In this document: one piece after another, positions 1 to 9,487 of the stretch
How the letters are laid out: every line of letters starts with the position of its first letter
Position numbering within the stretch: the stretch's first letter is position 1
NCBI RefSeq assembly: GCF_000225505.1
Contig: NZ_BACI01000095.1
Coordinates: 1-64,000, forward strand
Reading direction: 5' to 3'
Source: Gordonia alkanivorans NBRC 16433
Lineage (GTDB): Bacteria; Actinomycetota; Actinomycetes; Mycobacteriales; Mycobacteriaceae
DNA: 64,000 nucleotides
Position numbers and translations under genes: made by a program
Notes under the pieces: model-generated
Database searches by the model: none
What the model saw: only the letters and a program-made list of their open reading frames with translations
What the model was told of the DNA's origin: nothing

Positions 1-347
1 AAAGCGAGGTCGGCGCCGTCGGCCGCGGCCTTGGCCAGGCCTGCCACCAGCCCGCCCAGCGGGCCGGCCCCTTCCTGCTCATCGGTCACCCAGTGCACCC
101 TGGACCGGTCGATGCCGGGTGCCGCGCGGTCCCGGATGTCGTCGATGCCGCGGAAGGCCGCCGACGTCGCACCGGCCACGACGAGCACCGGATCGCACCG
201 TTGCGCGACGACCCGCACCACGCGGGCGAGCATCGGCTCACCCTCCCAGTCCAGTGCCGCCTTGTCGCTGCCCATCCGCCGCGAACGCCCGCCGGCCAGA
301 ACGATCGCCGCCAGTTTCGAACCGTCTGATCCCGTGTCTTGAGTCAC
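1..347 (-). CDS. mobA: Molybdenum cofactor guanylyltransferase MobA (partial, C-terminus off the window)
   Basis: MobA transfers GMP from GTP to molybdopterin to make the guanine dinucleotide cofactor of bis-MGD enzymes such as the two encoded here. Only the first ~115 codons lie in the window. The nucleotide-binding signature is clear: LAAIVLAGGRSRRMGSDKAA follows a short N-terminal tail, with the GGRSxRMGxDK loop that binds GTP. I chose the GTG at 347 because it puts this signature about 12 residues in. An in-frame ATG at 398 is possible but would overlap the divergent gene. It is divergent from a molybdopterin oxidoreductase, which fits cofactor supply. Confidence 0.85.
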   Translation of the reverse strand, partial: MTQDTGSDGSKLAAIVLAGGRSRRMGSDKAALDWEGEPMLARVVRVVAQRCDPVLVVAGATSAAFRGIDDIRDRAAPGIDRSRVHWVTDEQEGAGPLGGLVAGLAKAAADGADLA

Positions 348-387
348 AACACCCAGTGTGCGTGATCCATCACCTCGACGAGGCAAG

Positions 388-2703
388 ATGGACATCATGA
401 GCCATACCCCCGATGGTGGCCCCCGCGTCGACGAGCCCACCGATGTCCACCGCAAGCATGTGAAGACCTGGGCCGCCGGCGTACCCGCGGTGGCCGTGGC
501 GCTCAAGCGCGGACTCGAGCAGATGGGCCCGGTGCGGACCGTGCAGACGCTCGTCAAACTCAACCAGCGCGACGGATTCGACTGTCCCGGCTGCGCCTGG
601 CCGGAGACCCCCGGCCACCGCAAACACGCCGAGTTCTGCGAGAACGGCGCGAAGGCCGTCGCCGAGGAGGCCACCAAGCGCTCGGTGACCCCCGAGTTCT
701 TCGCCGCCCACAGCGTCGAGGACCTCGCCACCCGCAGCGGCTACTGGCTCTCGCAGCAGGGCCGGCTGGCGCATCCGATGTATCTCGCCCCCGGCGACAC
801 CCACTACCGCCCGGTGAGCTGGGACGACGCCAACCGCATCATCGCCGACGAGTTCGCCGCGATGGCCTCCCCCGACGAGGCCGTCTTCTACACCTCCGGG
901 CGGACCAGCAACGAGGCCGCCTTCGTCTACCAGCTGCTCGCACGCAGCCTCGGGACCAACAACCTCCCCGACTGCTCGAACATGTGCCACGAATCGTCGG
1001 GCGCCGCGCTCGGTACGTCCATCGGCATCGGCAAGGGGTCGGTGACCGTTCCCGACCTCGAGGCCGCCGACCTCATCCTCATCGCCGGCCAGAATCCCGG
1101 CACCAACCATCCACGGATGCTGGCCACCCTCGAGAAGGCCAAGAACAACGGGGCGCGGATCGTCGCGATCAACCCGCTGCCCGAGGCGGGCCTGATGCGG
1201 TTCAAGGACCCGCAGAAGATCGGCGGCGTCATCGGTGAGGGCACCAAACTCGCCGACGACTACCTCCAGGTCCGGCTCGGCTCGGACATGGCCCTGTTCC
1301 GGGGCGTCGCCCGACTGCTACGCGACGCCGAGCAGGCGAACCCCGGCACCGTCTTCGACCACGAGTTCCTCACCGGGTCGTGCGCCGGCACCGAGGACTA
1401 CCTCGCCCTGCTCGACGACGTCGACATCGACGAGGTCGCCGCCATCACGGGACTGACGAGAGCCCAGATCGTCGACCTCGCCGACGCCGTACGGACCTCG
1501 CAGCGCATCGTGCTGTGCTGGGCGATGGGACTCACCCAGCACCGTCACGCGGTCGCGACGATCGCCGAGGGCACCAATGTGCTGTTGCTGCGCGGGATGA
1601 TCGGCAAGGTCGGGGCCGGACTGTGCCCGGTGCGAGGCCATTCCAACGTCCAGGGCGACCGCACGATGGGCATCTTCGAGAAGATGCCCGAATCCTTCCT
1701 CGCCGCACAGGATGCCGAGTTCGGGATCGTCAGCCCGCGCGAGCACGGGTACGACACCGTCGCGGCGATCAACGCGATGGCCGCGGGCAAGGTGCGGGTC
1801 TTCATGGGGATGGGCGGCAACTTCGTCTCCGCCACCCCCGACACCGAGGCCACCGCAGACGCGCTGCGTCGCTGCGCCCTGACCGTGCAGGTGTCGACCA
1901 AGCTCAACGAATCGCATACCGTCACCGGTCGCGCGGCGCTCATCCTGCCGACGCTCGGACGGACCGACCGGGACGTCATCAACGGTGTGGCCCAACGTGT
2001 CTCGGTCGAGGACTCGATGTCGGTGGTGCACCTGTCCCGGGGCTCGCTGCCGCCGGTGTCGGCCGACCTGCGCAGCGAGGTCGCCATCGTCTGCGACCTG
2101 GCCACCGCCGCCCTCGGCGCCGATCATCCGGTTCCGTGGCAGGAACTCAAGGGGAACTACGACGCGATCCGCGATCGCATCGAACGGGTGATCCCGGGGT
2201 TCGAGGACTTCAACATCCGTGTCCGGCGCAGCGACGGTTTCGTCCTGCCGCATCCACCCCGCGACGACCGGACCTTCGACACCCCGAACGGCAAGGCCAA
2301 CTTCGCGACGTATCCGCTCGAATGGGTGCACATCCCGGAGGGGCGTCTCATCCTGCAGACGCTGCGCAGCCACGATCAGTACAACACCACCGTCTACGGC
2401 CACGACGACCGCTACCGCGGGATCAAGGGCAACCGGCATGTGGTCATGGTCAGTCCCGCGGACCTCTCCGCACTCGGACTGCACGACGGCCAGCGCGTGG
2501 ACATCGTGTCGGAGTTCGAGGGCGAGAACGGCCTCGAAGAGCGTCGCGTGCGCGGCTTCGAGATCGTCGCGTACGACACCCCGCAGGGCAACGCGGCCGC
2601 CTATTACCCGGAGACCAACCCGCTGGTGCCGCTGGGCTCGGTGGCGAAGGAATCCAACACCCCGGTGTCCAAGGCCGTGGTCATCCGGCTCGAACCGGCC
2701 TGA
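388..2703 (+). CDS. FdhF/YdeP family molybdopterin oxidoreductase
   Basis: This is a large bis-MGD oxidoreductase of the FdhF/YdeP family, about 771 residues and similar in kind to M. tuberculosis Rv2900c. The N-terminal region has a Cys-rich segment, FDCPGCAWPETPG followed by FCENGAK, near residues 65-90, as expected for the Fe-S or cofactor region of this family. Next come the long molybdopterin domains and a C-terminal MopB-binding domain with QTLRSHDQYNTTVYG. The substrate is not known; formate dehydrogenase is only the family name and nothing here proves it. There is no in-frame TGA, so it is not a selenoprotein. Starts at GTG 358, ATG 388 or ATG 397 are possible; 388 has a gaggcaag-like site just upstream. 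It lies head to head with mobA. Confidence 0.85.
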   Translation: MDIMSHTPDGGPRVDEPTDVHRKHVKTWAAGVPAVAVALKRGLEQMGPVRTVQTLVKLNQRDGFDCPGCAWPETPGHRKHAEFCENGAKAVAEEATKRSVTPEFFAAHSVEDLATRSGYWLSQQGRLAHPMYLAPGDTHYRPVSWDDANRIIADEFAAMASPDEAVFYTSGRTSNEAAFVYQLLARSLGTNNLPDCSNMCHESSGAALGTSIGIGKGSVTVPDLEAADLILIAGQNPGTNHPRMLATLEKAKNNGARIVAINPLPEAGLMRFKDPQKIGGVIGEGTKLADDYLQVRLGSDMALFRGVARLLRDAEQANPGTVFDHEFLTGSCAGTEDYLALLDDVDIDEVAAITGLTRAQIVDLADAVRTSQRIVLCWAMGLTQHRHAVATIAEGTNVLLLRGMIGKVGAGLCPVRGHSNVQGDRTMGIFEKMPESFLAAQDAEFGIVSPREHGYDTVAAINAMAAGKVRVFMGMGGNFVSATPDTEATADALRRCALTVQVSTKLNESHTVTGRAALILPTLGRTDRDVINGVAQRVSVEDSMSVVHLSRGSLPPVSADLRSEVAIVCDLATAALGADHPVPWQELKGNYDAIRDRIERVIPGFEDFNIRVRRSDGFVLPHPPRDDRTFDTPNGKANFATYPLEWVHIPEGRLILQTLRSHDQYNTTVYGHDDRYRGIKGNRHVVMVSPADLSALGLHDGQRVDIVSEFEGENGLEERRVRGFEIVAYDTPQGNAAAYYPETNPLVPLGSVAKESNTPVSKAVVIRLEPA

Positions 2704-2729
2704 CCCGCCGGACCTCAGGCGAGAGAACA

Positions 2730-2761
2730 GAATCCCCGCCCGGCGATCCGGGCGGGGATTC
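2730..2761. terminator. Bidirectional intrinsic terminator between molybdoenzyme gene and clpX
   Basis: A perfect 14-bp inverted repeat (2730-2743 with 2748-2761) with a 4-base CGAT loop sits between the convergent stop codons at 2703 and 2785. It is G+C rich with only short T content after it, the usual actinobacterial form. Confidence 0.8.
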
Positions 2762-2784
2762 TCGTCGTCTACGAAGAGATCGCG

Positions 2785-4065
2785 TCAGGCGGTCTTGTCG
2801 CGGCGCTCGTCGTTCGAGGCCTTGCGCGGCACGATGGTCGGCAACACGTTGTCGCGCACCGTCTCACCGGTGACGACGACCTTCTCGACGTCGTCGCGGC
2901 TCGGGATGTCGTACATGACCGGCAGAAGTACCTCTTCCATGATGGCGCGCAGACCACGAGCACCGGTGCCGCGATGGATCGCCTGGTCGGCGACCGCCTC
3001 GAGGGCGTCCTGGGTGAACTCGAGTTCGACGTTGTCCATGTCGAACAGGCGGGTGTACTGCTTCACCAGTGCGTTCTTCGGCTCCGACAGGATGCTCACC
3101 AGCGAGTCCTTGTCGAGGTTGGTGACCGAGGCGACGACCGGCAGACGGCCGATGAACTCGGGGATCAGCCCGAACTTGATCAGGTCCTCCGGCATGACGT
3201 CGGCAAACTGATCGGTGGTGTCGACCTCGTCCTTGCTCGCCACATCGTTGCCGAACCCCAAGCCGCGCTTGCCGATTCGCTCGGACACGATCTTCTCGAG
3301 ACCCGCGAACGCACCCGCCACGATGAACAGCACGTTGGTGGTGTCGATCTGGATGAATTCCTGATGCGGGTGCTTGCGACCGCCCTGCGGCGGCACCGAT
3401 GCCTGAGTGCCCTCGAGGATCTTCAGCAGCGCCTGCTGCACGCCCTCACCGGACACGTCCCGAGTGATCGACGGGTTCTCGCTCTTGCGGGCGATCTTGT
3501 CGACCTCGTCGATGTAGATGATGCCGGTCTCGGCGCGCTTGACGTCGTAGTCGGCGGCCTGGATCAGCTTCAGCAGGATGTTCTCGACATCCTCACCCAC
3601 GTAGCCGGCCTCGGTGAGGGCGGTGGCGTCGGCGATGGCGAACGGCACGTTCAGCATCTTGGCCAGCGTCTGCGCGAGGTACGTCTTGCCACAACCGGTC
3701 GGGCCGAGCATGAGGATGTTCGACTTCATCAGTTCGACGGTCTCACCCGTGCGGGAGTCCTTCTTCTCCCCCGCCTGGATGCGCTTGTAGTGGTTGTAGA
3801 CGGCCACCGCGAGCGTGCGCTTGGCCGTGTCCTGACCGATGACGTACTTCTCGAGGAAGTCGCGGATCTCCGCGGGCTTCGGGAGTTCGTCGAGTTTCAC
3901 GTCGCCGTTCTCGGCGAGCTCCTCCTCGATGATCTCGTTGCACAGGTCGATGCACTCATCGCAGATGTACACGCCTGGGCCGGCGATGAGCTTCTTCACC
4001 TGCTTCTGACTCTTCCCGCAGAAAGAGCACTTGAGCAGGTCGCCACCGTCTCCGATTCGTGCCAT
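2785..4065 (-). CDS. clpX: ATP-dependent Clp protease ATP-binding subunit ClpX
   Basis: ClpX is the AAA+ unfoldase that feeds tagged or misfolded proteins to the ClpP1P2 chamber. At 426 residues it has the normal family length. The N-terminal zinc-binding domain shows Cys13-x2-Cys16 and Cys35-x2-Cys38. Walker A is GPTGCGKT at 121-128, Walker B is IIYIDEVDK, pore loop 1 is GYVGEDV, the RKH loop is GGRKHPHQ, and the LGFG tripeptide that docks to ClpP follows RIGKRG. It lies downstream of clpP1 and clpP2 on the same strand, separated by about 200 bases, so it may have its own promoter as well as read-through. Confidence 0.98.
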   Translation of the reverse strand: MARIGDGGDLLKCSFCGKSQKQVKKLIAGPGVYICDECIDLCNEIIEEELAENGDVKLDELPKPAEIRDFLEKYVIGQDTAKRTLAVAVYNHYKRIQAGEKKDSRTGETVELMKSNILMLGPTGCGKTYLAQTLAKMLNVPFAIADATALTEAGYVGEDVENILLKLIQAADYDVKRAETGIIYIDEVDKIARKSENPSITRDVSGEGVQQALLKILEGTQASVPPQGGRKHPHQEFIQIDTTNVLFIVAGAFAGLEKIVSERIGKRGLGFGNDVASKDEVDTTDQFADVMPEDLIKFGLIPEFIGRLPVVASVTNLDKDSLVSILSEPKNALVKQYTRLFDMDNVELEFTQDALEAVADQAIHRGTGARGLRAIMEEVLLPVMYDIPSRDDVEKVVVTGETVRDNVLPTIVPRKASNDERRDKTA

Positions 4066-4263
4066 CTCGCGTAGTACCTACTTCCTCGTTGCCGGACTGT
4101 CGTCGTGGTCCGTCGCGTCGCGCGCAGTCGGGCACGGATGATCTGACGACCTCCGAATGCCCAGTAACCCGACGGTACCCGCGCACCGCTCGAACTTCGA
4201 CCGATAAGGCCAAATGTCGCGACAGAAAATCCCCGCGACTTCTGTGCTGGTTGTGGGTTGTCG

Positions 4264-4962
4264 CTAGGACTTCTTCATCGACTTCTTGCGGTATTCGAAG
4301 ACCTCGTCGATGATTCCGTATTCCTTGGCCGCGTGAGCGGTCAGGATGTTGTCGCGATCGGTGTCCTTGCGGATCTTCGCCTTGTCCTGGCCGGTGTGAT
4401 TGGACAGGATCTCGTCGAGCCGGTCGCGGATGCGCTCGATCTCGGCGGCCTGGATCTCGAGGTCGGAGACCTGACCCTGGTAGGCACCGCCGGTGCGCGG
4501 CTGGTGGATCAGCACGGTCGCGTTCGGCAGGGCCGCACGCTTACCCGGGGTTCCACCGGCGAGCAGGATCGCCGCGGCCGAGGCCGCCTCGCCGAGGCAC
4601 ACGGTCACGATGTCGCAGTGGACGTACTGCATCGTGTCGTAGATGGCGAGCATGTCGGGCACGCTGCCGCCGGGCGAGTTGATGTACATGGTGATGTCGC
4701 GATCCGGGTCCTGCGATTCGAGGACGAGCAGCTGCGCCATCACATCGTTGGACACGACCTGGTCGATCGGCGTACCGACGAAGACGATGCGCTCCTCGAA
4801 CAGCTTGGCGTACGGATCGTACTGGCGCTGACCGTTGGGGGTGTGCTCGATGAACGACGGCAGGATGTAGCGCGCCTCGATGTTCTTGAGCGCCAACGCC
4901 GACGCGGGGATACCGGCGGCGACCTCGGCGGGCATGCCGTCCAGGGAAAGGGAGTTGGTCAT
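4264..4962 (-). CDS. clpP2: ATP-dependent Clp protease proteolytic subunit ClpP2
   Basis: ClpP2 forms the second ring of the mixed ClpP1P2 serine protease. The 232-residue protein begins [14 protein letters not shown]. The open frame runs further upstream, but ATG 4962 has a GGAG site 6 bases away and matches the family start. The triad is visible: Ser in GEAASAAA, His in LIHQPRTGG, and Asp in KDTDRDN. The C-terminus is basic ([10 protein letters not shown]). The usual GxASM context of the nucleophile is replaced by AASAA, as in other actinobacterial ClpP2 proteins. It starts 59 bases after clpP1 and is surely cotranscribed with it. Confidence 0.97.
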   Translation of the reverse strand: MTNSLSLDGMPAEVAAGIPASALALKNIEARYILPSFIEHTPNGQRQYDPYAKLFEERIVFVGTPIDQVVSNDVMAQLLVLESQDPDRDITMYINSPGGSVPDMLAIYDTMQYVHCDIVTVCLGEAASAAAILLAGGTPGKRAALPNATVLIHQPRTGGAYQGQVSDLEIQAAEIERIRDRLDEILSNHTGQDKAKIRKDTDRDNILTAHAAKEYGIIDEVFEYRKKSMKKS

Positions 4963-5021
4963 CTGTTGCTCCAAATGAGTAGGTGTGGCTCGAGGGTGGC
5001 TGGGTCGCGCGATCGACCGGG

Positions 5022-5621
5022 TCACTGACCCGGACGCGAGATCACCTTGTCGACGAAGCCGTACTCCTTGGCCTCTTCTGCGGTGAACCACTTGTCGCGA
5101 TCCGCGTCGGCCTCGATCTTCTCGAGCGGCTGACCGCTGAACTCGGCGTTGAGCTTGTTCATCTCTTTCTTGGTGAGCGCGAACTGCTCGGCCTGGATGG
5201 CGATGTCGGCCGCGGTGCCGCCGATACCCGCCGACGGCTGGTGCATCATGATCCGCGCGTGCGGCAGGGCATGGCGCTTGCCCTTGGTGCCGGCCGCGAG
5301 GAGGAACTGGCCCATGGATGCCGCCATGCCCATCGCGTAGGTGGCGACGTCGCACTCGGCGAGTTGCATGGTGTCGAAGATGGCCATGCCCGCGGTGACC
5401 GAGCCACCAGGCGAGTTGATGTAGAGGTGGATGTCCTTGGTGGGGTCCTCGGCGGCGAGCAGCAGGATCTGTGCGCACAGCCGGTTGGCGATGTCATCGT
5501 CGACCTGGGTGCCCAGGAAGATGATGCGTTCGCGCAGCAGACGCTCGAACACCGAATCGGTCAGGTTCAACCCAGCCACACCCGAACTCATCGAGGGTGT
5601 GTGGATGGTCGGCTCACTCAC
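5022..5621 (-). CDS. clpP1: ATP-dependent Clp protease proteolytic subunit ClpP1
   Basis: ClpP1 is the partner ring of the heteromeric ClpP1P2 protease. It is 199 residues long, with Ser in MGMAASMGQ, His in MMHQPSAG and Asp in DADRDKW. The INSPGGSV oxyanion loop is intact. The start is GTG 5621, preceded by an AGGTAGGA-type ribosome site. It is the first gene of the clpP1-clpP2(-clpX) unit, and the 258-base upstream gap carries a candidate ClgR box and the tig terminator. In related actinobacteria clpP1P2 is essential and ClgR-controlled. Confidence 0.97.
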   Translation of the reverse strand: MSEPTIHTPSMSSGVAGLNLTDSVFERLLRERIIFLGTQVDDDIANRLCAQILLLAAEDPTKDIHLYINSPGGSVTAGMAIFDTMQLAECDVATYAMGMAASMGQFLLAAGTKGKRHALPHARIMMHQPSAGIGGTAADIAIQAEQFALTKKEMNKLNAEFSGQPLEKIEADADRDKWFTAEEAKEYGFVDKVISRPGQ

Positions 5622-5751
5622 GGGTTCCTACCTTTGCCTTGTTGTCATGACCTGTGCGCGCCGTCTCGGGCGTCGCACATGTTCTCTTCTCTGATGGCGT
5701 CCTCACCGACACTAACCAATCCACACCCACCGGCACTCCCGAGGACACGTC

Positions 5752-5770
5752 TATTCGCTGAGAGCAGAAC
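5752..5770. promoter_or_regulatory. Candidate ClgR operator upstream of clpP1
   Basis: CGCTGAGAGCA at 5756-5766, flanked by TATT and GAAC, matches the published ClgR core CGC-Y-N-A-N-R-GCG except for the last G, about 135 bases before the clpP1 start. ClgR is known to activate clpP operons in corynebacteria and mycobacteria. One mismatch and a single site make this tentative. Confidence 0.4.
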
Positions 5771-5814
5771 GGGTCGTCACAGTGAACGGCGAATGCAGAA
5801 CGGTGCACCCGACG

Positions 5815-5852
5815 CCGATCGCCGGCCCCCGCGAACGGGGACCGGCGATCGG
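5815..5852 (-). terminator. Intrinsic terminator after tig
   Basis: An 11-bp stem (5815-5825 with 5842-5852) is extended by CCCC/GGGG after a one-base bulge and closed by a small loop. It lies 28 bases downstream of the tig stop on the minus strand and separates tig from the clpP1P2 unit. Confidence 0.7.
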
Positions 5853-5879
5853 TGATGCGTGGTGAGGTTCCGGGTCGAC

Positions 5880-7244
5880 TCAGTTGTCGGCGTCGGCCGC
5901 CTCGTCCGACTCGGCGTCCTCGTCGTTGCCGCCGAAGAACTCGGCGGTGTCGACGGTCGCGCCCTTGGTGTCGGTGACGGTGAACTCGCCGACGATGCCG
6001 GCCAGCGACTTGCCGCGACGGACGTCGGCGTAGACCGCGCCGACCTGGTTGGCCTGGGTCAGCTGCTGGATGAACTCCTGCGGCTGCATGCCGTAGCGCT
6101 GCGCGGTGAAGATGATCTGCTGGGTCAGCTCGTCCTGGCTGACCTCGGTCTCCTGCTGATCGGCGATCGCGTCGAGGAGCAGCTGCTGCTTGACCGACTT
6201 CTCGGCCTCCTCGCGCGCCTCGGCGTCCCACTCCTCGCGGGTCTTGCCCTGCGCCTCGAGGAACTTCGCGACCTGCTCGTCGTCATGACCGAGAGCGTGG
6301 ATGATCTGGTGCTGCTGACCCTCGATCTCCTCGGCGACGACCTTCTCCGGCAACGGGACATCGACGGTCTCGATCAGCTTCTCGAGCACGGCGTCGCGGA
6401 TCTTGTTGGCCTGCTCGAGCTTCGCCGACTGCTCGACGCGCTCGGCCAGGCTCGCACGCAGCTCCTCGACGGTGTCGAACTCGCTGGCCATCTGGGCGAA
6501 CTCGTCGTCGACCTCGGGGAGCTCGCGCTCCTTGACCGACTGCACGGTGACCTTGACCAGTGCCTCGTCACCGGCGTGGTCGCCGGCGACGAGCTTGGTG
6601 GTGAACTCCTTGCTCTCGCCGGCCTTCAGGCCGATGAGGGCATCGTCGAGTCCGTCGATGAGCTGGCCGGAGCCGACCTCGTGGGACAGGCCCTCGGTGG
6701 TGGCCTCCTCGACGGGCTCGCCGTCGACGGTGGCCTCGAGGTCGATCGACACGAAGTCGCCGTTCTCGATGCCGCGCTCGACACCCTTGAGGGTGCCGAA
6801 GCGGGCCCGCAGGCCCTCGAGCTGCTCGTCGACGGCGGCCTCGTCGATCTCGATGGCGTCGACCTCGACCGAGAGGGTCGAGTAGTCGGGCAGGGTGATC
6901 TCCGGGCGGACGTCGACCTCGGCGGTGAAGGTGACGGACTCGCCGTACTTCAGCTCCGACAGATCGATCTCCGGCTGGCCGATGGCCTTGGTCTCGGTTT
7001 CGGCGACGGCCTCCGAGTACTTGGCGGGGATGGCGTCGTTGACGACCTGCGCCAGGACCGAGTCGCGACCGACGCGGGCCTCGATCAGCTTGGCGGGCGC
7101 CTTGCCCGGACGGAAGCCGGGGATCCGGATCTGCTGGGCCAACGACCGGTATGCCCGGTCGAAGTCTGCGGACAGCTCCTCGAACGGGACCTCGACATTG
7201 AGCTTCACTCGGGTCGGGGTGAGTTGCTCGACAGTGCTCTTCAC
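5880..7244 (-). CDS. tig: Trigger factor (ribosome-associated chaperone and prolyl isomerase)
   Basis: Trigger factor binds ribosomal protein L23 and shelters nascent chains. The 454-residue protein has the ribosome-docking signature GFRPGKAP at residues 43-50, a central FKBP-type isomerase domain (about 155-240), long C-terminal helices forming the cradle, and a very acidic tail ([16 protein letters not shown]). The start is GTG 7244, with AAGGAG 8 bases upstream. It precedes clpP1-clpP2-clpX on the same strand, a gene order common to most bacteria, but a terminator lies between them. Confidence 0.97.
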   Translation of the reverse strand: MKSTVEQLTPTRVKLNVEVPFEELSADFDRAYRSLAQQIRIPGFRPGKAPAKLIEARVGRDSVLAQVVNDAIPAKYSEAVAETETKAIGQPEIDLSELKYGESVTFTAEVDVRPEITLPDYSTLSVEVDAIEIDEAAVDEQLEGLRARFGTLKGVERGIENGDFVSIDLEATVDGEPVEEATTEGLSHEVGSGQLIDGLDDALIGLKAGESKEFTTKLVAGDHAGDEALVKVTVQSVKERELPEVDDEFAQMASEFDTVEELRASLAERVEQSAKLEQANKIRDAVLEKLIETVDVPLPEKVVAEEIEGQQHQIIHALGHDDEQVAKFLEAQGKTREEWDAEAREEAEKSVKQQLLLDAIADQQETEVSQDELTQQIIFTAQRYGMQPQEFIQQLTQANQVGAVYADVRRGKSLAGIVGEFTVTDTKGATVDTAEFFGGNDEDAESDEAADADN

Positions 7245-7328
7245 GCCTACTGCTCCTTATATCTGCGGTGGTGATGAAAGTTCGGTTTCGGGTGGTGTGC
7301 CCCCGTGACCCACACGGCCACAATCGAC

Positions 7329-7405
<77 letters not shown>

Positions 7406-7569
7406 CGGTCCTGCGCACGCGGTGGAGGCCTCACGGCCGACCGCGCATCAGGGCCAACAGAAGATAGTACGTGGCGCCTGTTGCGACGCGACCAACGGGT
7501 GCCGGACGCAGCGCCACCCATCCCGATTTAGAAATCCGGCGCGCCGCCATGTACAGTCACTCATCGCAC

Positions 7570-7643
7570 GCGGGTGTAGCTCAATGGTAGAGCCCTAGTC
7601 TTCCAAACTAGCTACGCGGGTTCGATTCCCGTCACCCGCTCCA
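7570..7643 (+). tRNA. tRNA-Gly(TCC)
   Basis: A 71-base cloverleaf with acceptor GCGGGTG/CACCCGC, anticodon stem CTAGT/ACTAG with loop CTTCCAA (anticodon TCC), and T loop TTCGATT. It is followed by an encoded CCA at 7641-7643, unlike the other tRNAs in this window. Confidence 0.95.
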
Positions 7644-7676
7644 CCACAGTCCTCGATCCCGGTCGAGGACACGACC

Positions 7677-7714
7677 CGACCCTGGTCCGTCGAAAGACGA
7701 ACGGACCAGGGTCG
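7677..7714 (+). terminator. Intrinsic terminator after tRNA-Gly
   Basis: A perfect 14-bp stem (7677-7690 with 7701-7714) with a 10-base loop is followed by TTTCGTTT. A smaller 8-bp hairpin (GTCCTCGA/TCGAGGAC) precedes it. It probably ends the tRNA-Gly transcript. Confidence 0.75.
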
Positions 7715-7758
7715 TTTCGTTTCTCCGGCCGGTCAGCTACCGCGGATCACGGCAGACC

Positions 7759-8040
7759 TCAGAATTCGAAGAACGGGAAGCCGTCGCCGAACTCGTAGAA
7801 GTCGTACGGATAGTCGTAGAACGGCGGGAGTTCCGGCAGTGGCGGTGTCGTCGGGGTTTCCTTCAGCGGACCGTTCTCCCCCGGACCCGTCGAGATGACG
7901 GGTGGCGGACACGGAGCTGTCTGCCCGTTGGCGATGGGCATCGTGCATGGTGCGTCGGCGCTCGCAAGTGCCGCGCCACCGAAAAGCCCGGCGGTGGCGG
8001 TGGCGACAGCGAACGTCAAGGTGGTCAAGGGTCGGTTCAT
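7759..8040 (-). CDS. Small secreted proline/aromatic-rich protein of unknown function
   Basis: I do not recognise this 93-residue protein. It has a clear Sec signal peptide (MNRPLTTLTF, hydrophobic core, then ALASADA with likely cleavage before PCTMP). The mature ~63 residues contain two Cys (PCTMP and APCPPPV) that could pair. The tail is Pro-rich and then Tyr/Phe/Asp-rich (PPFYDYPYDFYEFGDG), ending in FPFFEF. The frame stays open well upstream, but ATG 8040 is the only start placing the signal peptide at the N-terminus. No neighbour suggests a pathway. Confidence 0.6.
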   Translation of the reverse strand: MNRPLTTLTFAVATATAGLFGGAALASADAPCTMPIANGQTAPCPPPVISTGPGENGPLKETPTTPPLPELPPFYDYPYDFYEFGDGFPFFEF

Positions 8041-8227
8041 TGCTCTCGGTCTTCCATTCGCAGACGTCAGCACCCCCCTCCGCGCGGAAATGTCTCCCGA
8101 CCTGCGTGCACTCTCGTGCACGCGCCCTCTCCTTCCCGGGTGCCGACATATACGTTCCTCCGCCCGGCAGCCATGTTTGAGCAGTTCGCGAAGCCGAAAC
8201 CTAGCTGTGACCCACGACACACTCGCG

Positions 8228-8239
8228 TAGGGTGGGTGC
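8228..8239 (+). promoter_or_regulatory. Leaderless -10 element of the zinc-ribbon gene
   Basis: TAGGGT at 8228-8233 ends 6 bases before ATG 8240, so the transcript probably begins at the start codon. Confidence 0.55.
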
Positions 8240-8425
8240 ATGCCCTCTTCACACACGAAAACCCAGCGAAAGTGTCAGACCTGCGGCGCGCCGCTCTATA
8301 TACGCAGGGACGTCACCGAATCCGAGACGGGACTCGAACGCGTCGACGTCATGCTCGTCTGTCGCGACGAGGCATGTGCGCAGCCCGTGCGACACGTGCG
8401 CACGGAGCACCCGCAACCTGCCTGA
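8240..8425 (+). CDS. Mini zinc-ribbon protein of unknown function
   Basis: A 61-residue cytosolic protein with two Cys pairs, CQTCG near residue 12 and CRDEAC near residue 41, the layout of a zinc ribbon. Charged residues lie between and it ends in EHPQPA. There is no signal peptide or membrane segment. The start is supported by a leaderless-type -10 box exactly 6 bases upstream and by the first Cys pair sitting close to the N-terminus. It may bind zinc and act in RNA, DNA or protein contacts; nothing nearby says which. The 290 bases to the next gene hold no further gene that I can see. Confidence 0.6.
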   Translation: MPSSHTKTQRKCQTCGAPLYIRRDVTESETGLERVDVMLVCRDEACAQPVRHVRTEHPQPA

Positions 8426-8715
8426 TCCCCGACGCCCCAGTGGGACAACCGATCCTGTTGACATCGCCACAACTGGGGCGATGATGTACGCCAATGAGAT
8501 GATCGGCGCAGTATGTCATCCGAGTGTGACTACCGTCACACGAGCTATGGTCGATGCGTTCACCACGGCTTTTTGCCAGCTCGCACCCCCCGTTCGCGAT
8601 CGTGGCGCCGATGAGACGTCCGCACTCCTTGGCCGCTAGACAACGGTTGTGTAACGATGGATTAGCGCTTTCAGATGTAATGCGCGAGATATTCATCGAA
8701 CCGAAGGTACGACTA

Positions 8716-9414
8716 GTGCAGACCAACAAAGTGCCGACCTCGCGGTCTCGTCGACGCTCCACTCGACGCCTCAGCGGGATCGTCGTCGGCGTCCTGGCCA
8801 TGGCTCTCGCCCTCCCCGGCGTTGCGAACGCTGCACCCGTCACCGTGATCCCGGGCCTGCCGCCGGTCGAGATCCCTGTGATCCCCGGACTGCCGACGCC
8901 GCCGGCACCGAGCACCCCGAAGGCCCCGGAGCCGCCGTCGAGCAGCACCACCCCGGAGAAGCCCGCGGGTCCGGCCATCCCGAACGTGAAGACCCCGACC
9001 GGGTACATCGCCCTGGCCGACGACAACACCCACACCATCACCTGGTGGAAGAACGGCGAGGTCGTCAAGACCATGCCGATCTCGATGGGTTCGGACAAGC
9101 ACCCGACCCCGAACGGTGTCTACTACACCAAGGAGAAGTACCGCGACATGTACATGGACTCGTCCACGTACGGTGTGCCGGTCGACTCCGCCGAGGGCTA
9201 CCGCACCTACGTCGAGTACGCGACCCGCATGTCCTGGGACGGCATCTTCATCCATGCGGCGCCGTGGTCCGTCGCGCAGCAGGGCAACAGCAATGTGAGC
9301 CACGGCTGCATCAACGTCACCACCGAGTTCGGCAAGTGGGTCTACGACAACGTCCCGCGCGGAACCCCGATCGTGGTCCGCAACACCATTGGCGGTCAGT
9401 TCCAGGGCGACTGA
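8716..9414 (+). CDS. Secreted L,D-transpeptidase (YkuD domain)
   Basis: L,D-transpeptidases make 3-3 cross-links in peptidoglycan, which dominate in Mycobacteriales. The 232-residue protein has a basic N-terminus, a hydrophobic stretch (VVGVLAMALALPGVANA, residues 23-39) read as a signal peptide, and a Pro-rich linker with a repeated VIPGLP. A YkuD domain starts near residue 95 and has the catalytic pattern IHAAPW...SHGCIN: His180, His196 and nucleophile Cys198. GTG 8716 has GAAGG 8 bases upstream; the longer ATG at 8680 lacks one. It lacks the Ig-like domains of mycobacterial LdtMt2 and is short for the group. Confidence 0.9.
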   Translation: MQTNKVPTSRSRRRSTRRLSGIVVGVLAMALALPGVANAAPVTVIPGLPPVEIPVIPGLPTPPAPSTPKAPEPPSSSTTPEKPAGPAIPNVKTPTGYIALADDNTHTITWWKNGEVVKTMPISMGSDKHPTPNGVYYTKEKYRDMYMDSSTYGVPVDSAEGYRTYVEYATRMSWDGIFIHAAPWSVAQQGNSNVSHGCINVTTEFGKWVYDNVPRGTPIVVRNTIGGQFQGD

Positions 9415-9433
9415 CCTCCGCGACATCCGACCT

Positions 9434-9468
9434 CGAAGGCCGGTCACCGACACGGTGACCGGCCTTCG
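9434..9468. terminator. Terminator between L,D-transpeptidase and LysB-like gene
   Basis: A perfect 15-bp stem (9434-9448 with 9454-9468) with a 5-base loop lies between the convergent stops at 9414 and 9488, so it can serve both strands. Confidence 0.8.
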
Positions 9469-9487
9469 TCGTCGAAGCGGTTGATCG

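Noticed and set aside
358..2703. Selenocysteine-containing formate dehydrogenase
   Set aside because: There is no in-frame TGA before the terminal stop and no SECIS-like signal was recognised.
4963..5478. A long N-terminal extension of ClpP2
   Set aside because: It is the out-of-frame shadow of clpP1; ATG 4962 has a ribosome site and the normal ClpP2 start.
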